Shown here piece by piece: positions 31,007 through 39,320 of a DNA stretch of 43,663 nucleotides. The DNA lies in NCBI RefSeq assembly GCF_000306965.1, contig NZ_JH976444.1, forward strand, positions 32,598-76,260, in the 5' to 3' direction. The translations under genes and the position numbers were made by a program. Each line of letters begins with the position of its first letter. Positions within the stretch are counted from its first letter, which is position 1. Origin of the DNA: Amphibacillus jilinensis Y1 (GTDB lineage Bacteria > Bacillota > Bacilli > Bacillales > Amphibacillaceae). The notes under the pieces were generated by a model that saw only the letters and a program-made list of their open reading frames with translations, ran no database searches and was not told the DNA's origin.

Positions 31007-31060
31007 ATAAAACAAACCTTCAATCAGTTGACGTGTGCGTTCTTCTCACACTTATTAGTC
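31007..31060 (+). repeat. Repeat A, copy 11 (head only)
   Basis: ATAAAACAAACCTTCAATCA starts at 31007 and is followed by a variant hairpin (GTGTGCG..., CACAC). The rest of the unit is missing or too degenerate to align. It lies between yfkJ and the GGDEF-EAL gene. Confidence 0.6.
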
Positions 31061-31091
31061 GGCCGTCATCATATCCTCATGAAGTACTCTC

Positions 31092-33254
31092 TTATGCTGG
31101 GTAAAGAATAGCTTCCAACTCCGTTGCGGGTAATGGGCGACTATAATAATAACCTTGATAGTAATCACACTGATAATCCTGTAATAGCTTCAACACTTGT
31201 TCTTCTTCAACCCCTTCAGCAACTACTTTCAAACCAAAAGTATGAGCCAGTTGAATCATTGCCTTAACGATTTCTAGACTACTCGGCTCTACGAGCGCAT
31301 TGCGAATGAAGGATTGATCAATTTTGAGAAAATGAATCGGGAACTTTTTCAAATAACCAAATGAAGAATAACCTGTACCAAAGTCGTCAATTGATAAAGA
31401 TATGCCCATTTGCTTTAAAGTATGCATTGTTTTAATACAATCTTCTGTATTTTGCATGACGCTATTCTCGGTAATTTCAATTTCTAAATAGCTAGGATCC
31501 ATACGCGTTTCAGCTATTATTTGTTTAATTTGCTCAGCAAAATCAAACCTTTGTAGTTCAATAGCAGATACGTTAACAGCAATCCTAATGGGATCATGTC
31601 CTGCCTCAACCCAACGCACATGCTGATGACAAGCCTCTCGAATGACCCACGCCCCGATTTGAGTGATAATCCCACTTTCCTCTGCTAAAGGAATAAATGT
31701 TGCAGGTGATATTGCCCCCTTCAAAGGATGATCCCATCGAATTAAAGCTTCCAAGCCTGTTACTTCGCCGGTTAAAACGTTTAGTTGTGGTTGATAATAA
31801 AGCTCAAATTCGTTACGCTGCAACGCCTTGCGTATATCCGCTTCAAGCAACAAAATATCATTATACATTTTGTTCATTTTTGGTGTATAAAACAAACGAC
31901 TATTTCGCCCATTCACTTTACAATAATGCACAGCGATACTGGCATGATTGATCAGTTCGTCATCTGAAAATGCGTCTTCCCCATAATAACTTATACCAAT
32001 CGAGGACGTCACGAAAAATTCATTCCCTTGTATGGCGATCGGTTGCTTTATTGCTAAAAGCATTTGTTCACTTAAGTCATGAATCGATGGGTGGGAATCA
32101 TGAATAATAAGACTGAATTCATCACCACCATAACGGTATAAAACGCCTCTTTGCTTAACAAATTGACTTAGCCTATTGGAAATAATATCAATAACTTGAT
32201 CACCTATAGGTTCACCTAAAGTATCATTAATATATTTTAATCGATCAATGTCACAGTACAACACAGCGAAAGGTACTTTTTCACCATTTAATACCGCCTG
32301 TTTTAGATCTTCACGGAATTTCGTCCGATTTGGTAGCTGTGTTAACGTATCAAAATAAGCAAGTTGCCTTACCCTTGCTTCCGCCTTTTCTAATGACGTA
32401 ATATTTATCGAAGAACCAACCACTTCAATGACATCATTATGTTCATAAATAGGTGACAGCACGGTATATAGCGATAATCCATGAAAGTGATGTTTGAAAT
32501 GCATTTCCTCACCTTCAAAAGCCTGATTGAAATAACGAGTGACCTCAGCAACTTTGTCAGTAAAAAAGATATTTTCAACCGCTTCCTTGCCTTGACCATT
32601 AAGTTTGTCCATCAATTTATCGGCCAATTTACCTTCAAACATTCGAAAATGATAGCTACCATTCGCCTTATGCCTATGTACACGAAAAGTCAAATTCATC
32701 AGCTGACTAAATACCTTTCGATAATCATCATCTAATGCCTCAATTAGACGTTTATCATCATGCTTAACATCACTAATATCTGTACGAAAGACAATAAAGG
32801 TTGTAAATTGCCCATTCGGATCAGGCGTAGGGATCACACACGTACGAAACCAAAACATCTCACCTTGCTTAGTAGCTGTACAAATATCACCTCGCCATAC
32901 TTCTCCTGAACGAATCGTGTACCACATCTTTTCATAAAAATCGTTATGATGTACACCTGCATGTAAAATACGATAATGGTGGTGCAATAGTTCTTCTTGT
33001 TGATAGCCAAGTTGCTGGCAAAAATCCTCATTAATAAAAGTAATATACCCATCCACGTCCATAACCAGCATTTGAAAAGCTTTGCTTACCATCGTTTTCA
33101 ATGTCTCATTAAACGCTAAATAATCTTTGAGGTAAGGGTAAAATTTTTTGTTGAACGTATCCTTAAGTTCCATTGTTGGCGCATGATATATTTCGTCTAG
33201 TAATTCTTCTATTTTTTTATGATCACGCTCATATTTAATTATATTTATTGTCAT
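31092..33254 (-). CDS. PAS-GGDEF-EAL cyclic-di-GMP signalling protein
   Basis: A 720-aa cytoplasmic protein with no membrane segment. Domain order: a short helical N-terminus, a PAS domain (about 58-165; VDGYITFINEDFCQQLGYQQ), a second PAS-like domain (about 170-290), GGDEF (about 298-455) and EAL (about 470-715). The cyclase motif is intact (RYGGDEF, 374-380), but the RxxD inhibitory site five residues upstream is replaced by KQRG, so product inhibition through that site should be absent. The phosphodiesterase motifs are also intact (GLEALIRW with EAL at 502-504, and IDDFGTGYSSF), so both activities are possible. The start ATG 33254 follows AAAGGTGAAG. It is a single gene flanked by Repeat A copies, and no flagellar or matrix genes are near. 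Confidence 0.93.
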   Translation of the reverse strand: MTINIIKYERDHKKIEELLDEIYHAPTMELKDTFNKKFYPYLKDYLAFNETLKTMVSKAFQMLVMDVDGYITFINEDFCQQLGYQQEELLHHHYRILHAGVHHNDFYEKMWYTIRSGEVWRGDICTATKQGEMFWFRTCVIPTPDPNGQFTTFIVFRTDISDVKHDDKRLIEALDDDYRKVFSQLMNLTFRVHRHKANGSYHFRMFEGKLADKLMDKLNGQGKEAVENIFFTDKVAEVTRYFNQAFEGEEMHFKHHFHGLSLYTVLSPIYEHNDVIEVVGSSINITSLEKAEARVRQLAYFDTLTQLPNRTKFREDLKQAVLNGEKVPFAVLYCDIDRLKYINDTLGEPIGDQVIDIISNRLSQFVKQRGVLYRYGGDEFSLIIHDSHPSIHDLSEQMLLAIKQPIAIQGNEFFVTSSIGISYYGEDAFSDDELINHASIAVHYCKVNGRNSRLFYTPKMNKMYNDILLLEADIRKALQRNEFELYYQPQLNVLTGEVTGLEALIRWDHPLKGAISPATFIPLAEESGIITQIGAWVIREACHQHVRWVEAGHDPIRIAVNVSAIELQRFDFAEQIKQIIAETRMDPSYLEIEITENSVMQNTEDCIKTMHTLKQMGISLSIDDFGTGYSSFGYLKKFPIHFLKIDQSFIRNALVEPSSLEIVKAMIQLAHTFGLKVVAEGVEEEQVLKLLQDYQCDYYQGYYYSRPLPATELEAILYPA

Positions 33255-33354
33255 CTCTTCACCTTTTAATTGAATTGTCTATAACAACACGCTTTTACTT
33301 ATTATACCTAATAATTTCAATAAAAAAAAGCAAGCAATTGTAATGATGACAATT

Positions 33355-33508
33355 ATAAAGCGAACCTTCAATCAGTGGGCGTGTTCTTCCCCACTGATTG
33401 TTAGCTGAGTGAATCAGGACATTAGCGTCCGTTAACATCCGCCTAAATAAATCAAATTTACGCTCTATTTCGAATCGGTTGTTTTACGGACGGTTATCTG
33501 TGATAAAA
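33355..33508 (+). repeat. Repeat A, copy 12 (full length, tandem first unit)
   Basis: The cleanest copy. Head ATAAAGCGAACCTTCAATCA; hairpin CAATCAGTGGG/CCCACTGATTG with a 10-base loop; core GTGAATCAGGACATTAGCG; second region CCGCCTAAATAAATC and CTATTTCGAATCGG; tail TTTTACGGACGGTTATCTGT plus GATAAAA. It shares its last bases ATAAAA with the head of the next unit. Confidence 0.92.
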
Positions 33509-33662
33509 CGAACCTTTAATCAGTGGCCATTTGCATTGTTCGCTCACTATTGGCTAGTTGATTGAGTGAAACAAGGCAATAGCGCCCACCAACCTAAATC
33601 ATTTGCTCTACTTTCCATGTTGATACAGATAGGTGTTTTATCGACGGTTATCTACGATAAAT
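33503..33662 (+). repeat. Repeat A, copy 13 (tandem second unit)
   Basis: Head ATAAAACGAACCTTTAATCA at 33503, core GTGAAACAAGGCAATAGCGC, CTCTACTTTCCATGTTGATA, tail TTTTATCGACGGTTATCTAC ending near 33662. The spacing between the heads of copies 12 and 13 is 148 bases. The two units differ at many positions, so the duplication is not recent. Confidence 0.9.
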
Positions 33663-33741
33663 AAGTCCGCTTATCTACCCAAAGCAACAATCATTCCAAG
33701 TAAAGTTGAAAAATTAAATCAGCACATTAAGCTAAATACAT

Positions 33742-34449
33742 TTATTTTATTTGCCCAGCAATAGTTTGTTGTAGTTCTTCGGCCAGTTGATTATGTTTCC
33801 AAGCTTTATACTGTTTTGGGTATATAGCTTGCCCGATCGTTAAAGAGACATGCGCTGGCTGAATTTTTCCATCTTTCTCTTCTAGCATTTTGTATGTTCC
33901 ATCAATGGTAACAGGTACAATAGGAACTTCAGCTCTCGTAGCTAGCCGTAAACTTCCGGATTTAAACGTCTGAACATCCGGTCCCTTACTTCTTGTTCCT
34001 TCAGGGAAAACCACTATCGATTGGCCTAACTTTAGGCTTTCAACGCCGTCATCAATTACTTTAATAGCAGCACGTCGATTCGAACGGTCAATAAAAACAC
34101 ATTTTAACTGGATCATCCACTTACTTATAATCGGAATTTTTTTTATTTCTTGTTTTGCAATAAAACCAACTGGCTTATCCAAGTAAGCGAGCAAAACGAG
34201 AATATCAAATAACCCTTGGTGATTGGCAACAACTAAAACCGGTTGATCCGGAAGGTTTTCACGGCCTTTTACCGTTACGGTTGATTTTGTTTTTTCAATG
34301 ACACGCTTTGAAACCCTTGCAGGTGTGTCAAAAATTTGCTTCGCCTTTTCTGGATAAGGAGAATCAGGGATTTTGGTCGCTTTTCTTAATTTGGTTAAAC
34401 TTCCAAGTACTAAAATAGCTGAATATGCATAAATTAAAATGGTTTTCAT
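33742..34449 (-). CDS. plsC: 1-acyl-sn-glycerol-3-phosphate acyltransferase
   Basis: A 235-aa membrane-bound acyltransferase that makes phosphatidic acid from lysophosphatidic acid. The N-terminal segment MKTILIYAYSAILVLGSL is a likely membrane anchor. The family blocks are present: NHQGLFD (NHxxxxD, about 76-82), IAKQEIKKIP, VFIDRSNRRAA and VVFPEGTRSKG (EGTR, about 149-152). VPIVPVTIDGTYKM is block IV. The start ATG 34449 follows AAGGGAG at eight bases. It is transcribed divergently from mreBH and stands alone. The head group donor chain (acyl-CoA or acyl-ACP) cannot be read. Confidence 0.9.
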   Translation of the reverse strand: MKTILIYAYSAILVLGSLTKLRKATKIPDSPYPEKAKQIFDTPARVSKRVIEKTKSTVTVKGRENLPDQPVLVVANHQGLFDILVLLAYLDKPVGFIAKQEIKKIPIISKWMIQLKCVFIDRSNRRAAIKVIDDGVESLKLGQSIVVFPEGTRSKGPDVQTFKSGSLRLATRAEVPIVPVTIDGTYKMLEEKDGKIQPAHVSLTIGQAIYPKQYKAWKHNQLAEELQQTIAGQIK

Positions 34450-34584
34450 TTTTAAAAATCTCCCTTTGTTTCTATCTCGTCACATTTACTCATTATATAA
34501 GATTTACCAACGACTTACGAGCACTAATTGTAACGCTTTTATATACTTAGGGATAATTTTTAGTCGGTATGGTACTTTTTGCTT

Positions 34585-34614
34585 TTGTCCTTTCCCTAGA
34601 AGACATGCTATACT
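34585..34614 (+). promoter_or_regulatory. Likely sigma-A promoter of mreBH
   Basis: TTGTCC (34585-34590), an 18-base spacer and TATACT (34609-34614), about 70 bases before the coding start. B. subtilis mreBH also has a sigma-I promoter; no such site was recognised here. Confidence 0.55.
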
Positions 34615-34691
34615 ATTGAACACTGTGGATATAGGTCATACTATGTTCATATACTCATTACAACTCAGATACGTACTGGAGGAAAAACACG

Positions 34692-35696
34692 ATGTTTAAC
34701 CATACAGCAATTGGAATTGATCTTGGTACAGCGAATATCCTTGTTTATACAAAGCAGAAAGGGATTGTTTTTAACGAACCCTCAGTTGTAGCTGTCGACA
34801 CAAAAACAAATGAACTCGTTGCTATTGGACATGAAGCAAAAGAAATGATTGGTAAGACACCAAAAAACATCGTTTCAATCCGCCCTTTAAAAGAAGGCGT
34901 CATTGCGGATTATGATGTGGCTGCGCAAATGTTAAAAGCTATTTTACGTAAAGTGGCGAAAAAAATTGGCATCTCATTAAGAAAACCTGTTGTTATCGTC
35001 TGTACACCATCTGGAAGTACAGCAGTCGAAAAACGCGCGATTGAAAATGCTGTAAAAAGCTTTGGTGTTAAAGAAGTTCATTTAATTGAAGAGCCTGTTG
35101 CCGCTGCAATCGGAGCTGGGCTACCGATTAGTGAACCGATTAGTAGTGTCATTGTTGACATTGGTGGAGGTACAAGTGAAGTAGCCATCATTTCATACGG
35201 TGGTATTGTCACCTCTCGTTCTATTCGAATAGCTGGCGATAAGATGGATGAAGAAATTATACATTACATCCGTCAAAAAAATAACGTGCTGATCGGCTAT
35301 CAAACCGCCGAACGCATAAAAAAAGAAATCGGTTATGCGTTAATCGATCATGATCCAATCTCCATTCAGATTAGTGGACGAGATCTTGTGAGCGGTCTCC
35401 CTAAAGAGATTACCGTCACTTCAGAAGAAGTTCAAACAGCGATTCGTGAATCATTAGAGCATATAGTAGGTACTATTCATGCAACATTAGAGGATTCTCC
35501 ACCCGAGTTAAGTGGTGACATTGTCGAACATGGCATTACTTTAGCTGGTGGGGGTGCACTATTAAAAGGGATGGAACAGTGGTTGCGTAAAGAATTAGCT
35601 GTTCCGGTTAGAATAGCAGAAGATCCACTCAATGCTATTGCCATCGGTACAGCAGAATCGATTAAACAAATGAGCAAATTTAAAAGGCTTGGTTAA
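34692..35696 (+). CDS. mreBH: MreB-like actin homologue MreBH
   Basis: A 334-aa actin-fold protein that guides cell-wall elongation along the lateral wall. The nucleotide loops are clear: [20 protein letters not shown] (phosphate 1), [27 protein letters not shown] (phosphate 2) and [16 protein letters not shown] (adenosine). The N-terminus [20 protein letters not shown] and the absence of the neighbours mreC, mreD or spoIIID point to MreBH, not MreB or Mbl; this sub-assignment rests on remembered similarity. In B. subtilis MreBH works with the hydrolase LytE. The start ATG follows GGAGGAAAA. Its stop codon lies within the terminator hairpin shared with the convergent crr-like gene. Confidence 0.9.
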   Translation: MFNHTAIGIDLGTANILVYTKQKGIVFNEPSVVAVDTKTNELVAIGHEAKEMIGKTPKNIVSIRPLKEGVIADYDVAAQMLKAILRKVAKKIGISLRKPVVIVCTPSGSTAVEKRAIENAVKSFGVKEVHLIEEPVAAAIGAGLPISEPISSVIVDIGGGTSEVAIISYGGIVTSRSIRIAGDKMDEEIIHYIRQKNNVLIGYQTAERIKKEIGYALIDHDPISIQISGRDLVSGLPKEITVTSEEVQTAIRESLEHIVGTIHATLEDSPPELSGDIVEHGITLAGGGALLKGMEQWLRKELAVPVRIAEDPLNAIAIGTAESIKQMSKFKRLG

Positions 35697-35716
35697 CAAC
35701 CAAGCCTTTTAAATTT
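35676..35716. terminator. Bidirectional terminator overlapping both stop codons
   Basis: AAATTTAAAAGGCTTGGTT (35676-35694) and AACCAAGCCTTTTAAATTT (35698-35716) are perfect 19-bp arms with a 3-base loop. It contains most of the mreBH stop codon and two bases of the convergent EIIA stop codon, so the two genes have no free spacer. Confidence 0.93.
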
Positions 35717-36200
35717 ATAAATGGACAGTCAATACTTCAGTTTCACCTTTAACAACGGTTTGGTTAATATTTTTATCTACTGATGCGACATCACTTGTGA
35801 TCACTAATGGCGTAATTGTTTTAGCTTTCTCTTGAACAAAATCTAGATCAACCGTAATCAGTGGGTCACCAACATTGACTTTATCACCTTCTTGAATATG
35901 AGCAGTAAATCCTTCTCCATCAAGCATAACGGTATCTAAACCAATATGGATCAAATATTCAATCCCTGCATTTGACTTAATTCCTACGGCATGTAAGGTT
36001 GGAAATAAATTCACAATTTGACCACTTATCGGCGCCACAATCTTACCATCCGTCGGTTTAAAAGCTAATCCATCTCCCATCATTTTTTCAGAAAATGTAG
36101 GATCTGGTACTTCAGTGATATCTACCGCTTCACCAGTAATTGGCGATACTAATACCTCTTTGTCTACTTTCTCTTGTTTACCAAATAACTTTTTAAACAT
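35715..36200 (-). CDS. PTS glucose-type IIA component (free EIIA)
   Basis: A 161-aa soluble phosphotransferase component of the EIIA-Glc family. It contains LVSPITGEAVDITEVPDPTF, the fold core KIVAPISGQIVNLFPTLHAV with the first conserved histidine (H70), and EYLIHIGLDTV with the phosphorylated H85. It receives phosphate from HPr and passes it to an EIIB domain of a sugar permease encoded elsewhere. Free EIIA-Glc proteins occur in some low-GC Gram-positives, and the full length is typical. The start ATG 36200 follows GGGAGGT. It is convergent with mreBH and not co-transcribed with a PTS permease. Confidence 0.93.
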   Translation of the reverse strand: MFKKLFGKQEKVDKEVLVSPITGEAVDITEVPDPTFSEKMMGDGLAFKPTDGKIVAPISGQIVNLFPTLHAVGIKSNAGIEYLIHIGLDTVMLDGEGFTAHIQEGDKVNVGDPLITVDLDFVQEKAKTITPLVITSDVASVDKNINQTVVKGETEVLTVHL

Positions 36201-36273
36201 TTATAGCTACCTCCCAAGATTTTCACTATAATTTGTATTTACCCTACTTCTGTCATTATAAAGCAAAATCAAG

Positions 36274-36498
36274 CTAATTCATATCGATTTTGTTGAATAA
36301 TTCTTTTAAATTCGACAATTCCTCTGCTGTAAATGTAATTCCCTTCCCCATCTTTTCATGATTTGGGCCCCAATCTCGCAAATCATATTTAGGCTCACGA
36401 TTATTCCATGAAATGAGGTTTAACTCTTTTTTCCACCCTGAAGATGATTCTGATAGAACGCCAAGCTCTTTTAAAATTTCAAATTGTATATTAGCCAC
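36274..36498 (-). CDS. YdbC/PC4-family single-stranded nucleic acid binding protein
   Basis: A 74-aa protein matching the bacterial PC4-like YdbC family, which binds single-stranded DNA. Visible motifs are FEILKELGVLSESSSGWKKE, LNLISWNNREPKYDLRDWGP and HEKMGKGITFTAEELSNLKE. The start is a GTG at 36498 that shares one base with the stop codon (TAG) of the upstream yutF, a tight coupling. GGAGGGAG within the end of yutF serves as ribosome binding site. It is the second gene of a two-gene operon. The family may take part in transcription or replication, but the role is open. Confidence 0.87.
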   Translation of the reverse strand: MANIQFEILKELGVLSESSSGWKKELNLISWNNREPKYDLRDWGPNHEKMGKGITFTAEELSNLKELFNKIDMN

Positions 36499-37277
36499 TA
36501 TTCTCCCTCCTTAATGATGGGCCAATCACTTAATGAATCGATCGTATAGGTTGGCTTAACCTTTATGCTTTTAAGTTCGTCTTTCGTTGTTACTCCAGAA
36601 AAAACAAGTAGCGAGTCAATGCCAGCCTGAATACCAGCTAAAATATCTGTATAATAGTTATCCCCTACCATAACCGTTGAAGCTTTATCAGTACCTAATA
36701 CTTCTAATGCTTGTTCTACTATGATTGATTCAGGTTTACCAATAAATTGTGGCTTAACGCCTGTAGTAACAGACAAAACAGAAATGAGCGATCCGGCACC
36801 TGGTAAAAAACCACGTTCACTCGGTAATGCCACATCACCGTTAGTGGCGACAAATTTTGCACCGTTCCGGATCGCTAGTGCTCCGATCGCTAATTTTTCA
36901 TATGTAATATCACGAGCTAGTCCCATGACAACATAATCAATCGCCTCATCGGTTAAGGTTAAACCTGCTTCTTCCAAAGCTAACGTTAAACCTTCTTCTC
37001 CGATCGGATAAACACGCGCACTTGGCGCTTGTTCTGCAATATAAGTAGCTGTTGCCATACTCGTTGTAAACACATCTTCTTCACGAGCAGGTACGTCCAT
37101 CTCTCGTAATTTCGCAGCTACATCACGAGGATGTTTAGTTGAATTATTGGTTAAAAAAAGATAAGGAATGTTTTGTTGCTTTAAGTTTTTCACAAATTCA
37201 ATGGCATCCGGAATTTTCTCAGTTCCATTATAGACTGTACCATCTAGATCAATTAAATAACCCGCATATTTTTTCAT
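36498..37277 (-). CDS. yutF: HAD-type phosphatase of the NagD family, YutF
   Basis: A 259-aa cytoplasmic HAD IIA hydrolase. Motif I is LIDLDGTVYNGTEKIPD (D about 10), motif II FLTNNSTKHPRDV, motif III IGKPE and motif IV VMVGDNYYTDILAGIQAG. The TIGR01457-like group to which YutF belongs is fitting in length and motifs, and B. subtilis YutF is a broad, low-activity sugar-phosphate phosphatase. The start ATG 37277 lies after GGGGGC at a fair spacing. The last codons overlap the ydbC-like gene by one base. An exact substrate cannot be inferred. Confidence 0.88.
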   Translation of the reverse strand: MKKYAGYLIDLDGTVYNGTEKIPDAIEFVKNLKQQNIPYLFLTNNSTKHPRDVAAKLREMDVPAREEDVFTTSMATATYIAEQAPSARVYPIGEEGLTLALEEAGLTLTDEAIDYVVMGLARDITYEKLAIGALAIRNGAKFVATNGDVALPSERGFLPGAGSLISVLSVTTGVKPQFIGKPESIIVEQALEVLGTDKASTVMVGDNYYTDILAGIQAGIDSLLVFSGVTTKDELKSIKVKPTYTIDSLSDWPIIKEGE

Positions 37278-37486
37278 TTTTTAGCCCCCATTAAAATTTC
37301 AAAATTATTTGTTATTTTCTGAATACATGATAATATAGTACATACGTAACTAAAAGAATTATAACTTTTCAGATGGTTTAATGTAAAATAGTTTATCAAA
37401 ATACATTTAAGTGGTATGTTAAGTATGGGAGAATATATAACATACACGTTTAAAATTTTCATATTAAAGAGAGGTAGTAAAAGTCA

Positions 37487-38959
37487 ATGACACGTCATAC
37501 GCCAAGAGCAGTAATTGTTATTTTCGGAGCAACAGGGGATTTAGCCAATCGGAAATTATACCCTTCATTATACCGTTTGTACCGCAATCATAAATTATCT
37601 GAACATTTTGCGGTCGTTGGAGTAGCCCGTCGGCCTTTAACTAATGAAGATTTTCGTAATAATATAAAAAAATCAATTGCAGAATTTCAAGACGACCCAA
37701 TTGATCACGACGCATTTGCAGCTCATTTTCACTATAATCCTTTTGATGCACAACATTTATCTGAATATCAAAAGCTTGATAATTTTATAAGTGAATTAGA
37801 TGATAAGCATCAAGCAGGTGGTAATCGTTTATTTTATATGGCAATGGCACCTAACTTCTTTGGGCCAATTGCGGCCAACTTAAAATCACAAGGATTAACC
37901 GATAATCGTGGTTGGTCACGCCTTGTCATTGAAAAACCATTTGGACATAACTACGAGACAGCACAACAATTAAATGAACAAATTGGTCAAGCGTTTTCAG
38001 AGGATCAAATTTACCGCATTGACCATTACTTAGGTAAACAAATGGTGCAAAATATTGAAATTGTCCGTTTTGCTAACGCGATGTTTGAACCACTATGGAA
38101 CAATCAATATATTGCTAATGTGCAGATTACTTCAAGTGAAGTATTAGGTGTTGAAGAACGCGGGCGTTATTATGACGAATCTGGTGCGCTACGCGATATG
38201 GTTCAAAATCATATGCTTCAAATCGTTTCGTTATTAGCAATGGAGCCACCTGCTAAGTTACATCCAGATGAAGTTCGTTATGAAAAAGTCAAAGTACTTA
38301 GAAGCCTTCGTCAGTTAGAAGAAAAAGATGTGAATGCATACTTTGTACGTGGTCAATACGATCAAGGTGAAATAGCAGGGAAAGCCGTCGATAGTTACCG
38401 TGATAGTAATGGTGTAGCATCTGATTCTAACACAGAAACCTTTGTCGCCGGTAAATTTATGATTGATAACTTTCGTTGGGCAGGCGTCCCTTTCTATGTT
38501 CGTACTGGGAAACGAATGGCTAAAAAAGCAACAGAAATTGTTATTCAATTTAAAGATTTACCGATTAATTTATACAAGGATAAAGGCGATACGATCGATC
38601 CAAATTTACTTATTATTCGTATCCAACCAGATGAGGGCATTACCATGCACCTTAATGCAAAAAAAACCGACTATGAAACGACGAGCACACCTATTGCCAT
38701 GCACTATAATAAGGCTGACCAGAACACTGAAAGTCCAGAAGCTTACGAAGTACTTATTAAGGATTGTTTAAATGGAGACTCAACAAGTTTTGTTCACTCT
38801 GATGAAGTGTCCTTATCATGGAAATTCGTCGATACGATATCAAAAGTTTGGATGAACGAAAAAGCTGATTTCCCCAACTATCCGTCTGGTACAAATGGAC
38901 CTCAGCAAGCAAACGAACTATTAGCAGAAGACGACTTTCACTGGTGGGAAATAAATTAA
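37487..38959 (+). CDS. zwf: Glucose-6-phosphate 1-dehydrogenase
   Basis: A 490-aa enzyme that starts the oxidative pentose phosphate pathway by oxidising glucose-6-phosphate with NADP. The Rossmann motif IFGATGDLANRKLYPSLY is at about 13-30, the active-site signature RIDHYLGK (RIDHYLGKQMVQN) with the catalytic histidine near 178-190, EKPFGH for substrate binding, and VPFYVRTGKRM in the C-terminal domain. The length matches the family. The start ATG 37487 lies about 12 bases after GAGAGG, which is longer than usual. Repeat A copy 14 begins on its stop codon. gnd lies 360 bases away on the opposite strand, so both pathway genes are convergent rather than in one operon. Confidence 0.97.
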   Translation: MTRHTPRAVIVIFGATGDLANRKLYPSLYRLYRNHKLSEHFAVVGVARRPLTNEDFRNNIKKSIAEFQDDPIDHDAFAAHFHYNPFDAQHLSEYQKLDNFISELDDKHQAGGNRLFYMAMAPNFFGPIAANLKSQGLTDNRGWSRLVIEKPFGHNYETAQQLNEQIGQAFSEDQIYRIDHYLGKQMVQNIEIVRFANAMFEPLWNNQYIANVQITSSEVLGVEERGRYYDESGALRDMVQNHMLQIVSLLAMEPPAKLHPDEVRYEKVKVLRSLRQLEEKDVNAYFVRGQYDQGEIAGKAVDSYRDSNGVASDSNTETFVAGKFMIDNFRWAGVPFYVRTGKRMAKKATEIVIQFKDLPINLYKDKGDTIDPNLLIIRIQPDEGITMHLNAKKTDYETTSTPIAMHYNKADQNTESPEAYEVLIKDCLNGDSTSFVHSDEVSLSWKFVDTISKVWMNEKADFPNYPSGTNGPQQANELLAEDDFHWWEIN

Positions 38960-39091
38960 AAATGTCCTTCAATTAGAGCGCATTTCGTTCTTTCCACTGA
39001 TTGTTAGTGGGATGCACTAGGAGATTAGCGCCTGTTATTACCAAATTTACCTCTGTTCTCTATTTTGAGGTGGACGATTATCTGTGGTAAA
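38957..39091 (+). repeat. Repeat A, copy 14
   Basis: The head TAAAAATGTCCTTCAATTAG starts at the zwf stop codon. Then CCACTGATTGTTAG, GCACTAGGAGATTAGCGCC, CTCTATTTTGAGGTGGACGA and the degenerate tail TTATCTGTGGTAAAC. It lies in the convergent zwf-gnd gap. Confidence 0.82.
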
Positions 39092-39258
39092 CGCAAAGTG
39101 GTAAGCTAAAAAGAATATATTCGTACAACGTTTTCGGACCGAAAAACTGTCAATGCGCAGCATACAGTAGAATCGAACTTTGCATTTACGGCAACAAACT
39201 TGAGAAAGTTCACAGTCTCAAATAGAAAAACACTGTCCGATTAGGTCAATAATCGCAA
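39092..39258. other. Unassigned spacer in the zwf-gnd gap
   Basis: Together with Repeat A copy 14 and the terminator this makes up the 361-base convergent gap. One 40-codon frame on the plus strand (about 39100-39224, containing YSRIELCIYGNKLEKV) has no start or ribosome binding site; it could be a fragment of a lost gene, but I cannot place it. Confidence 0.35.
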
Positions 39259-39298
39259 AAAAAGTTCCAAGCAAATTTCTTATTGCTTGGAACTTTTT
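39259..39298 (-). terminator. Terminator of gnd (works in both directions)
   Basis: AAAAAGTTCCAAGCAA (39259-39274) and TTGCTTGGAACTTTTT (39283-39298) are perfect 16-bp arms with an A-run on one side and T-run on the other, suiting both gnd and zwf. Confidence 0.92.
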
Positions 39299-39320
39299 AT
39301 TTACTGAAATTATTTTTACT

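Noticed and set aside
34439-34699. 86-codon open frame overlapping the plsC and mreBH starts
   Set aside because: It covers the mreBH promoter and has no ribosome binding site; a shadow of divergent regulatory DNA.
39100-39224. Possible transposase or gene remnant (frame with YSRIELCIYGNKLEKV)
   Set aside because: Only 40 codons, no start or match I can name; kept only as a note on the spacer.
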